This document shows positions 42,713-52,978 of a stretch of 64,000 nt of DNA, one piece after another (the stretch's first letter is position 1; each line of letters opens with the position of its first letter). Origin of the DNA: Mangifera indica (lineage: Eukaryota > Streptophyta > Magnoliopsida > Sapindales > Anacardiaceae); NCBI RefSeq assembly GCF_011075055.1, contig NC_058153.1:2852001-2916000 (forward strand), read 5' to 3'. A program made the translations under genes and the position numbers. Below the pieces are notes generated by a model, which was not told the origin of the DNA, searched no databases, and saw only the letters and a list, made by a program, of their open reading frames with translations.

Positions 42713-43181
42713 GGGGTGTTTGGTTAAAAAAAATTAAAGATTATTCTGATAATCAATCTTTAATTGTTTATATTACTTTATTTGATTTATAAGTAATAAA
42801 ATATTTATCAATAGTGATATGACAGATAATATAAGAGATAATCTGATTACCATCTGTACTTTAGTTAGTAAAAAATTACCAATATAATATTGATTTTATT
42901 ATAACTATATCTCCATTTATTAATTTTTTTAAAGTAAAAGTAATCTCATTTTCAATTAATATAACAAATAATATAAAAAATATTTAGAATTATTAAACTC
43001 AAGAAATTTAAGTAAAATAATAAACTAATAATCTTTTATTACCTTTAATCAAACACTATAATTATTTATATATATATAATTTTACTAAATTTTATTAAAT
43101 ATAAGAATAATTTATACTCATTAATCTTCAAGATAATTTTTTAATTTTAGTAATAAAACATTCTTCAAATTAAACATCTCC
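42713..43181. mobile_element. Tourist-like (PIF/Harbinger) MITE
   Basis: The left end reads GGGGTGTTTGGTTAAA; the right end read on the minus strand is GGAGATGTTTAATTTGA. Both are flanked by TAA (42710-42712 and 43182-43184), the 3-bp target duplication of PIF/Harbinger MITEs. The interior is AT-rich and non-coding. The paralogous locus downstream of the intact transporter has the uninterrupted sequence acttaaatgtattg (52901-52914), an empty site, which confirms the boundaries. Confidence 0.85.
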
Positions 43182-43212
43182 TAAATGTATTGATTCCCTT
43201 TAACTTGGAAAT

Positions 43213-45027
43213 GCTCACCCACTTGAATCATTCATCTCAAACACTTTCATCATCTCTTCCAAAGTCCTTCCTTTGGTCTTAAGCGAAAAGAAATAAAAGT
43301 ATACATTAGGCACCACCATCATCGCTGGAAGCACCAAAATATCCCTATGAAATTGATAGCCTTTGAAATCGACCAAACGACGTCATCACCACCCCACTTA
43401 CCAACCGGTTCACCGATATTGTCAGGGCGAAAGCCTGTGCACATATCCTCGATGGAAATATCTCCAAAGAGTGAATCCAAGTTATCTGCCCAAGTCCAAT
43501 AGAAAAGAATTGAAACATCCGCACAAATAGCAATTATCGATATCACAATAGCCTACATGGGCTTATGGCTATATGTCACAGGTTGAATTTTCTCGACTTG
43601 CCTTTGTGGCATCTTTGATGGGCCGTCTCGAGGATCAACCTTGCATGCGCCCATATTTTGACTTAGGATCACTGGTTTCGTCCTGCTTTGGACTCATCAG
43701 GGGAGCGGCTCCAACTCCCGACCAGTTTGTTCAGGGTTGGCCTAGTCCCATTTTCAATGTGCTACCACAACAACATTGTGCACGCCCCGTGGCTGGAGTA
43801 CTCCCAACTACGGTTGTTGCATCTACGAACCCAATGACCACATACATTCGCTCTTAAACTCCCCATCACTTGTAGTTGCCCAAAGCCTTATCACGGCTCC
43901 CAACCTGAGCCCGTGACATATAGTTTTCAATAACCTTTGAGGCCGCCCTCAATACAGCCAACGACATGGCCACCCCGGTGGTGCCGATGAACAAAAGCGG
44001 CCGCCATCCAAAACGGTCCAAAAATACAGGTGAAATGAACACAAATATAGTCTTGGATAAGCCCATTATCACATTTACACGAAACAGAGATTTCATGTTA
44101 TGAATCCCTGCATCTTTGAACCCATGAGGAGTGTAGTATATAACAGCATCATTGCCTGAAGCTTGCATAAAGAAATTTATCCCAATCGCCCCCACAAGCA
44201 TCCGGTGAACGGCAGGGGTCGGCCTTAAAATCCCCTTCCAGACCCCTTTTGTATTGTTTTTTTTAGATTCTTCATGAGCTTTTACAATTTCTGCAAGCCT
44301 GAGCTCAGATTCATGAGAATGAGAAGTTTTCATCAAAACCGCCTTTGCTTGATCGATTCTATCTTTAACCACAAGCCACCCGGGGAATTCCAGCATGATG
44401 ATAACCCTGGCGGCAATGATAACAGAAGGCACGACGGCAGAGAAGCAATGATCCCAGAAATCTGAGGTTTTCTCAGAAAGCAATGATCCTATTAGTGAAC
44501 ATACATTTAAACTTCCCACGAAAATTTCGACCTTCGCTGAATCGATTTTCATGTTGTCTTTTATATAAAGAACTGCCCCACTCATCACTCCAATATCTGC
44601 AAACACACCACTTAATCAATTAATTAACATTCACAGAGATCTAGTTCTACACAGATAAACAAGTACTCAAGACTGTTAGCATAATAACATCAATAAGCAT
44701 GATTTCAAAAAAACAATCAGCATGATTCTACCAATGAATGAGTATGATTCCAGAAATCAATCAACATTCATATCTTGCGTATAAATACCCTTCTGTACTA
44801 ACTTTTAGTATAAAATGAAATACAAAACAATATTTTTCCATAACTAACGACTCGAAAAACGTTATAGATTTATCTGGGGGTGTTGGAATTGATGGAATAA
44901 CAGAAGTCACCGTAGCCTAAAAGGACAGAATTTGCGGAGGCCAAAATAGAGCGGAGGAGGACATACTTGTTGAACCCAGATTTTCCGGGGGTTTTTTGGA
45001 TTCAAGTGCGATGGACTCCACCTCCAT
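43213..45027 (-). pseudogene. Polyol transporter pseudogene with insertions and deletion
   Basis: A dead relative of the intact transporter at 52979-54536, on the same strand with the same two-exon plan. Exon 1 (45027 to about 44912) starts MEVESIALESKKPP but lost one base and shifts frame, and its donor is GTGACT instead of GTAAGT. Exon 2 starts near 44589 (DIGVMSGAVLYIKDNMKI). The segment for the GRRYTIV loop through NINWRLM is missing (about 305 bp in the intact copy) and the join is patched with filler. Sequence then follows the parent through VWKGILRPTPAVHRM, FMQASGNDAVIYYT and WRPLLFIGTTG (with a lesion in GRRP) until an element at 43574-43918 interrupts it. The remaining 3' part is frameshifted but still ends like the parent (KTKGRTLEEMMKVFE, about 43290-43220). 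It cannot make a working transporter. Confidence 0.92.
43574..43918. mobile_element. TG...CA-bounded insertion in the transporter pseudogene (solo LTR or TRIM)
   Basis: The insertion starts TGTCACAGGTTG and ends CAACCTGAGCCCGTGACA. On the minus strand it starts TGTCACGGGCTCAGGTTGGG. TG/CA termini and short inverted ends are typical of LTRs. The host repeat TATA flanks it at 43570-43573 and 43919-43922. It is 345 bp, GC-richer than its surroundings and without internal retroelement genes, so a solo LTR is most likely. The 94-codon frame inside is incidental. The intact paralog has no insertion at this point. Confidence 0.75.
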
Positions 45028-45061
45028 TTCAGCTTGGAGATGAATCACTGGTGAAGAGGTT

Positions 45062-45511
45062 TGTTGGAGACTCAAATAAAGAATAAAAAAAGAGAGTCTC
45101 ATATCTAATAAACTTAAGTAAAATGAGTGGTATATAAATGTGTAAATTAGACTTTAATACAAACCAATTGGTTTTGTATAATATAGATTTCAATCTTCAC
45201 ACTTGTAGGTCTAATATATATTTCCGATATGGTATTAGAGCACAAGCTAAACGACGGGTTAACAATCTAAGTATTCTTGGATACAAGTGATAATGCACCC
45301 AGCAAAAAATCGGCTGAGCCGAAAGGTAGGTTTAACAACCTAGGTATAAAGAAAGAGAGTCCTACGTGGTATATAAGTGTGTGAATTGTATCTTAATACA
45401 AACCAATTGATTTTATCTAATATAGATTTCAATCTTCACATTTGTAGACCCAATATATATTTTCGATAAGGTTGAAGATGAATAACTGCTCTTTTGTTTT
45501 AGTCTCCAACA
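45062..45511. mobile_element. TRIM-like copia remnant upstream of the transporter pseudogene
   Basis: The boundaries are TGTTGGAGACT (45062-45072) and its exact reverse complement AGTCTCCAACA (45501-45511). Two direct repeats of about 120 bp (about 45095-45240 and 45358-45472) share tacaaaccaattg and atatagatttcaatcttcac, as LTRs would. Directly after the first repeat is TGGTATTAGAGC (45230-45241), one base from TGGTATCAGAGC, the primer-binding site complementary to initiator Met-tRNA used by copia elements. Internal sequence is only about 100-120 bp, as in a TRIM. It lies in the pseudogene's 5' region and is absent from the intact paralog. Confidence 0.65.
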
Positions 45512-45607
45512 TATTGAAGAAGGGAGGTGGGATTTGAGGTGGGCGTGGGACAGTGGTGGATTAATTGGATTAGTATAAATAGCAAATTGGTGGCTAGATA
45601 CTAGCGT

Positions 45608-45735
45608 TGAGCAACACGTGCATTCCAAGTGCATGACTGTCTTCCCACCAAATCACATAGAACTTGTTTATGAGCAACACGTTCATTCCAAGTGCATGAT
45701 GGTCTTCCCACCCAATCACATAAAACTTGTTTAAG
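45608..45735. repeat. Tandem duplication of a 63-bp unit
   Basis: Two consecutive units each contain gagcaacacg, cattccaagtgcatga, gtcttcccacc and aatcacata.aacttgttta. The intact transporter's upstream region (about 54645-54705) has one unit only, so the duplication arose after the two loci split. Confidence 0.8.
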
Positions 45736-46099
45736 TACACACGACTTGAAACACGGCGCAAAAACTCCGGAAAAAGAGGTTGAATGCGTTTTACCAAGGT
45801 TTACTGTTTCAGTGTTCTGTTTTTTTTTTTTTTTCACTTTATAATTATTCCATGAACCAGATCCTTTTAAATTGCGGCAAACCGCAAACCGGTGGTGAAC
45901 CATGGGTCCAGCTACGGTTCAGTCCAAATATAAGTTAAAAGTAGGTTCTTGCACTATAGTATCTGATTTAAGCGTCCGTTCACGTTTTGATCAGTTGAAT
46001 TGATCAATTCGGTCTGGTTCTTGAAACTATAGTTTCAAGGAGAGTTTTATTGCAAAGTAATAAGATCGCAACTTTCTAAAGTTTTCTTTTTGGCATAAC

Positions 46100-48779
46100 A
46101 ATATTATGTGTGCATATTTTTTATACGTAATTTAGTTATAAATGATATATTATTTTATGATTGGATGATATATTATTTAAATTATATATCAAAAGTATGT
46201 AAGAATCTCAAAAGTTTATAAAAATGTTGGAGTACTAAAATTTTCATAAAAAGGTTTTTTATTCGAGTTTCTATCACACTTATAAAATTTGACTTATTTT
46301 ATGAGTCTGGGTTATTGAGGAAAAAAAAAAAGGAGTGAAAGTATTTTTTTATTGTTTTTACATTTATTATATTGCTTTTTCAGTCAAATTTAAATTAAAT
46401 TCTTTTTTGGTTGTATTCTGTACCAACTGCCTTCCTTCAATTCTTGCCATATTGCAAGATGGGCATTATGCCGTCTGATTTTAAAGAATTAATAGGACAT
46501 AAACAATACCTTAGAGAGTCGTCTAAGATTAAAGAAATTGCCACATGTTTTTTTCTGTTTTAACAGATTACGACTTCTTCATCACTCTCAAATCTTGAAA
46601 GATTGATAACACTTTGATCTACACGGGTGATAAAACAACTCAACACAAACATTCATATGGATAGAAAACTAAGAGGTGGATATAAACCGAACAGAGGCTA
46701 AATACCCTTTAATTTGAGTTCGGTTCAAAAAAGAATAATTCAATTTAAGTTCGGTTCAAGTTTGTTAAAGCAAAATAAAAAATGACTCGAGTTCAATTTA
46801 AATGAAAAAAATATTCTATTTGGTTTGACTTGAATTTAGCTCTAATTTATAGCTCGAATCGATTGTTTAAATTTATAACTTAGTTGAACTTGAATTTATA
46901 GTTTAAATTCATAGCTCAAGTTTGTGGTTCATTAACAAAACAACTTTGTTTTTAACCAAATAATAGACAAAATGATCAATTCAAGCTATAAATTCAGGTT
47001 AAACCAAACCACAAATTCGAATATGAATTCAATCACAATTTTGAATCGAACCAAACTAAACCACTAATTTAAGTCAAACTCGAATTAAACTTAATCGAAG
47101 ACCTCCTAATTGGAGTTTAACTTCATTTAAAAAACAAGTTAAATTTTTCGACTTTAATTTGGCTTAAATTTGAACCAAATTAAACTAAATTAAACTAGCT
47201 TCTAAAACCAAACCAACTTGGTTCGTATCCTGTTAATAAACTCCAATTCAAGTAGTAGCAAGTCCTGATGGTATTCTTTCTTACATACTGACCCATCACC
47301 TTTGTAAGAATATATCTCAAACCAACCATCGCAATAAACAGGAAAACTTGATGTTTAAAATTTGTAAGAAAAACAAAGGAATTCAGATGAAGAAAGAGTT
47401 ACAAAGTTATTAGAGTTTTAGAAAAGTTACAATTTTATTTAAATAAGGCCTACATTCCAACCACTGTCAATATTTTCCATTAAAAACTAAAAGTGAAACG
47501 GATTTTTCAGATTAAGAATTATTCGAAGTAAGGATATAAAACAAAAAAAAGCAATTCATCATATCTTATATTAGACCCCAACTACTATGATGATAAAAAA
47601 AAAAATCATTTGATAAGATTTAACTAAAAAAAATTTAAGAGTTGACATTTAATTAAAAAAAAATAGTTACAGACAAATTTAAAAAAATGTTAGAAAAGGC
47701 GCCAACCCTTCAATTAAAAAAGGGTTGGCGTAGGTTAACCCTTTTATAAAATAAAAGGGTTGCCCTTACTTGCAAAAAGGGCTGGCCAAATGCCAACCCT
47801 TTTTAAAATTAAAAACACCAATTCTTAGTGTTATGCCAACCCTTCTATTTTACTGCTATGAATTTTTAAAAGACGTCAACCCTTTTATTTTGTTGTTATG
47901 AATAATTTTTTAAAAAAGTACTTCTAGATGAAATAATGTATTGACATAAAAATTGATCAAGGTAAGACAATAAAAAACAGAAGAAAATGATAGTGGTAAT
48001 TTTGTAATTTTTTATGTAACTCTCTACCAAGACAAGGAAAACAATACACACACGAGCTCCAAATTGGAATAAACAAGCATAAAAAATAAAGGAATTGAGT
48101 GCAATGGAAGAAAACAAAAAAAAAAAAATTCACTGGGGCCTGGGGGGTTGGCATTAACGTTAACACCAACTTGTTCATCATCTGAAATTTTTTTTGGGCT
48201 GTATTTTGGTATTTTATAACCATCACAATAACATTAAACAATATTATAACAACTTTAAACAATAGAAACAATATGAAATAATAGCATTAAACAATCTAAT
48301 AATATAAAATCACAATAAAATTAAATTTTACATGAAGTTATGAACATGAATTTACCATACTTATTTCATTTTCAATTATTCATAAAGAAAACAAATAACA
48401 TACGGGCTTAAAGTCAAGGCTGACCTAAATGTGGATGATTTTGCTATGAAATTTTTGCAGCAGATGTTAATTCTCTTAATAAATTTAGCAATTTTAGTTT
48501 TTCCCTCCCTTGTATCCAAGTTGAATTTTTTATAATGGTTTTCTCACGGCTTTTATTGTTCAATCACGTGTCTTCTTCCATGAATATTTTATTTTATCTT
48601 TTTCATGCTGCAGAAATTTCTTTTTCAGTTGAGGAAGAAAAGAGAAAAAGTTACAGAGAAAAAAAAAATCTCTGCATGGGTCATTTCAAGAGGGGTATTT
48701 TGGAAAAGTAAATTACTATTGTGGTATATTTGTTTAAGCTTTAGAATAAGTGACATATATGTATACACGGTAAAAAAAA
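46100..48779. other. Intergenic DNA: MITE copy, low-complexity repeat, hairpin cluster
   Basis: About 46106-46205 is an AT-rich MITE copy. About 46390-46640 is homologous to 54977-55270 (part of the transporter segmental duplication; shared tctcaaatcttgaaagattg). About 46680-47230 is the dispersed aattcaagttcgg/tttgaactcg-type low-complexity repeat. About 47697-47895 is a cluster of ccaaccctt/aagggttgg motifs. The rest, to 48780, has frames of 70-104 codons that are hydrophobic and unrecognised. No gene is supported. Confidence 0.45.
47697..47895. repeat. Cluster of CCAACCCTT motifs in both orientations
   Basis: Within 200 bp the nonamer ccaaccctt (or tcaaccctt) appears at least four times, and aagggttgg or close variants at least three times in inverted orientation. 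The first pair forms a tight hairpin (cgccaaccctt, a short A-rich loop, aagggttggcg; 47701-47733). It is non-coding and lies between transposon debris. Confidence 0.6.
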
Positions 48780-49252
48780 AGATAAAAATTTCAATTTCTC
48801 TGTACTTTTTCCCCACTTTCTTGGAATTTGTTTGCATGCGCAACATTGGCCATCACCACGAAATCTACCTTTTATGTTACAGTCAATCTTCTTTACATAA
48901 ATTTTCTCTGTTTCAGATTCTTCCAGGTGATTGAACTGGAAAATGAATATGCTAAAATATTGGGTTTATCTCATTGCCATTTATTTTATTCAAGCTTCTG
49001 ATTAAAGCAACTTTTTTCTTTATGTTGCAGGTGCACGTTTTGCCTCAAATAGATTTTTGGGATATCTATGTTCTTGCTCAAGCGGTTTTCCCAAAGCCTT
49101 GTGGATCGATTTTTTACTTCTAATGTCGTGGCTCCTGCTTGGAGACACTGCTAAAATTGGAATCAGGCACCCCAAGCTTGGCCCTCTTGAACTGAAGAAT
49201 TTCTCCAGCCAGACTCCTGTATTAGATGCTAAGAAGAATGCAGATAATTAAA
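48780..49252 (+). pseudogene. Fragment of a YUCCA gene (intron 1 end plus exon 2)
   Basis: The stretch is homologous to 33124-33597 of the YUCCA-like gene. The intronic part aligns first (atttgtttgcatgcgcaaca, atcaccacgaaatct, ggaaaatg.atatgctaaa), then a splice acceptor and the exon (VHVLPQ...[38 protein letters not shown]). The exon has lost bases after VHVLPQ (the IIGTSTFG segment is gone) and ends at DAKKNADN with a stop. Exons 1, 3 and 4 were not found nearby. Retained intron sequence shows it came from DNA duplication, not from mRNA. Non-functional. Confidence 0.88.
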
Positions 49253-49350
49253 TCTTTCCTTTAATTGTTGAATATTAGCTGAAAGACAATCGTAATTGAT
49301 CAATCAAAACATCGTTTTCCCCTAGTAAAAAGAAAAAAAAAAGCATATTA

Positions 49351-49477
49351 TATATATTTGATAACACATAGTTCTCACAATATTGGAGGGGAGAACAATA
49401 TTTTATTCCCCGAACTAACTGGCTGCTGCTATTGCAGGATCTAAAAAATAGTATAACCTTGTGTTATCAAATATATA
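49351..49477. mobile_element. MITE with 18-bp perfect terminal inverted repeats
   Basis: TATATATTTGATAACACA (49351-49368) is the exact reverse complement of TGTGTTATCAAATATATA (49460-49477). The interior is 91 bp and non-coding. TA flanks are ambiguous in the AT-rich context. A related sequence at 40955-41067 keeps the left side and centre. The ends do not match the Tourist-like, MULE-like or AT-rich families in this window. Confidence 0.8.
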
Positions 49478-52400
49478 CAAGGCCCCATAAACAAAGAGGT
49501 AAGAGTAAATTAAACCCTAAAAAATGATTTAACAATGTTAAATTGTCAAGGAAGCTGCTTTGGGTTTGCTACTTCCCCAAGAGCATCTCAAAGCAATCAG
49601 AAGATTCCAACAATACAAAATCAGCATGTGATAGAGTGAAGCTCGTTCTTATTTACTTGACAAGCATGCCCCTCCAAGAGCTAAAAGACAGTTTTGAGTT
49701 GTTGGATTCAGCTTTCAAGATTGAAGTTGGTTTACTAACAAGAAAAAACAATCGCCTCTTGATATTGATTTGATTTCCTCTCAAGGCTCTGAAAATTTCA
49801 CACCTTATTACACGAGTACATACTTTGAGGGACGAGACAAAGGTATTAGGGCAAATTTTAACAGAGGCAAAGCTTGTAATGTAAGACACTAGTGAGCAGT
49901 TTCCTTGTGAATGCATGCATCTTGATTTGAAGACTAATAAAATAAGATTGAGGGTTTAGTTATAGAAGAGAATTTCAAAATAAATACAGGAACGATGGGC
50001 TCTTGTGTTTTGATTGTCAAGATGATGACATAAAAAATGAAAGCGTTGATGACATGTTTAGTCACTAACTGATATACCCAATTTATAGTTTTATGTAAGA
50101 TATATTATGATAGCGATAAAAAAAATCAATTAATCAATTCATATATTCACTATGATCAGGAATTGAAAAAACTATGAAAAAACTTAACATAAAGACTTTT
50201 TAACATAGTTCGCTCCGATGATTAGAAGGTCTATAATATATTATTAATTGTTTTTGATACAAAGATATGCATCATGTGAAAGATTCAATTTTGGATAAAG
50301 ATCTTACGAAAGTAGATAAATTTTTATAAAGGTTGTGTATCAAAAGAATATAACTTTCGACGTTTGTGTTAGTTCTTATAATTTATGTTCTTAGAATTTG
50401 TCTCTTGTGACTTGTTCTTTCTTTTATATTGGTTCTTCACTTTTATAGCTCTGAGACAAAAAATTACATTTAAACAAGCAAATATAAGTATCCTTAGTTC
50501 ACACATGATTCTCAAAATTTACTAATCTAATTGAACTAAAAAGAATACTTATAATAATGGCATGACCCTGATTTGGTAAGATAGGATAATTTTTCCTTGC
50601 TGGCACAAAAAAAAAAAAAAAGGAAAAGAATCTCATGGATGTAGATTAGATGCATTGCCTTGTGGGATTCGTCTTGCTGTTATGAACAAGAAGCATAATC
50701 GTGCCTTTGAATGATTGGTGAATATGAGACTTATTTAGTCATTGTTTGTATTACTAGTTGTTGATCATAACTCACTAAAAGTCATGCATAGGTGTACACT
50801 TAGATAAGTAAAAACTTTACCTTGTAACAAATCCCCCCAATTTGTAGAGTGCGAGTGGTATTACAAAAACTCGTTATCCTTTATATAGGCATATACGTGG
50901 AGATTCTGGGTAGGTTACCAAATATCGTGATGACGATATCCATACATTATATTTATAGCATTGTATGTTCAATTCATCACACAATAGAGTGATATTTAAT
51001 CTTGATAATTATGATAACAAAGAATTTTCGTGGTTACACTTTGTGGAGATTCTGGGTGAGTTACTTATTTACCATACAATTAACAACAAAAAATTTTTTC
51101 CCCAATTCGTCACGCAATAGAGGACAAATTTTTTTTCCCTAGTGATGAAATTATTTATCTCCAATTCATCAAATATAAAATGACAAAAATTTTAATCCTA
51201 AAAAGTGGTTCCATAGTTGATTAATATGTTCTTTTCTGGACAAAACAAGATTATTTGGGACGGATAGTAATTTGTTTATAGAAAAAAAATTCTTCACAAA
51301 ATGAGTATCATTTTATGATAAAACTGTATTTCTTCCATAATAACTAGTTATCAGGGACAACTTTTTTTATTTTTAATGGTCATTACCTTTTGCTAATGCG
51401 ATTTCTCTGATGAATTTTTTAACATGTATGCAAAATGGGGCAGATGGATCATCATTCTGTTAGAAAATAGTAATCGAATTCACATATGTCTGCAGCTTTT
51501 CTGCAGTAAACAATTTCACAGTCGGAAGGCCAATGGGTGAAAGTGGGAAGTAAAACTATAGTTCTTTCTTGATCACATAGTCTTGAATAAGAATATTCTT
51601 TCCTAGTGCATAGTTAGCCCACCCAACTTTGACCAATTAATGAAATTGATTCATCTTCTTGGTTGAGAAAACTAGATCCAACCAGCCAGTCGATCTCTCC
51701 CATTGAGATTTGGTGACTATTGGATTCGCATTAAATAGTAATTCAATTGAGAGATCATTAGAATTTATTAACTTAGTTTTTATACAATCAGGGGACATGT
51801 TCTTTGATCCTCACGAAAAATGAGATTGACAGTGTTACAAAAATAAGCAAGAGCAGAATATCTTTTGCACAGCCAGGACCAAACTAAAAGGTGACAACAA
51901 GATAAAGATAAAGGGATGACTTTATAAAAAGAAAAAAAGAAACTCTAAAAGAGTTGCACTAAAAGGATCATTTTATTATACATGGTGGATTTTTCCACCA
52001 CATGTTTTGACTTTAGCCATTTCATAATGGGAATGCATTAATGACCTTTGGAAATTTTGGTTTGAAAATGCTATATGCTTGTCTGGAGGGACGACCAAGA
52101 TTTGTATAAATAGCCCCACCTCCTCACTTCATTTTCACTTCATTTTATACATACATTCTTCTTCCCCTCATCCGATTGTATAGAAAATTGCTTTCTCAAT
52201 TTCTTCTCACTTTCATTCTCATTCATCTTCTTTATTTCAATTCCTCCCTCATTTCTTTATCTTTTATATTAGTTAAATTAATTTCATAACACATTTTTAT
52301 TTTTAAATATTAAATATATTTAAAATGAGTTTAATATGATTAATCAAAAAGACATTTATGCCCTTTTTTACCAGAAGAAAACTTTGGAAGTAATTGTTTA

Positions 52401-52720
52401 TGGTTGGCACTTTCGATTTATAGTAGAGAGACCTGTAGAATTTATTAACTTGGTTTTTCTTTGATCGTTACGAAAAATGAAAACAACAAAATGATCTCTA
52501 AATACCTATAACAAACAAACTGTGTAATATATTTTTTAGACAATTAATCGGCTCGATCACTAGTTAAATAATCTGAAAATCAACTGAGTTTCATCAACTT
52601 TTTCATCGGTTAACGTTTAGATTATAAATAAAAACTTTGAATATATGAATTATTTGCTAATTTTTGCTTAAAATAGTATTGGATATGGGTATCAATGAAT
52701 CTAAAACACAAGAGATAAAC
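49478..52720. other. Intergenic DNA with possible LTR fragments
   Basis: No gene is supported. The frame at 49543-49773 (plus) is unrecognised. Two passages repeat gtggagattctgggt (about 50898 and 51043). The phrase tagaatttattaactt recurs at about 51758 and 52437, each followed by ttctttgatc and acgaaaaatga. About 52106 holds tataaatagcccc followed by C/T-rich sequence, which looks like a promoter with a leader but has no open frame after it. Together these suggest a degraded LTR element. Confidence 0.35.
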
Positions 52721-52978
52721 ACAAAATTTTCACTATATTTATAAAAAAAAAAAAAAGCAAATCTGATTTTCCATCATGCCTACACGATTACTTTCGAACC
52801 CAGTAAATTAATTAGGATATATATACTAGGAAGAAAAAAAAAGGGTAAAATGGGCATTATATCAAAGGAATCTTATTCATATGTAAAAGACGATAGCGTT
52901 ACTTAAATGTATTGCTTCACTTTTAACTTTGAAATGCTCACCTAAAAGTGTTTTAGAAGAATGGATCCAAGGCAGGAA

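Noticed and set aside
43573..43857. 94-codon frame in the transporter pseudogene
   Set aside because: It lies wholly inside the TG...CA insertion and has no retroelement protein features.
47896..48271. Two overlapping minus-strand hydrophobic frames
   Set aside because: Phe/Leu-rich by composition (poly-A/T DNA), overlapping each other in different frames, no domain.
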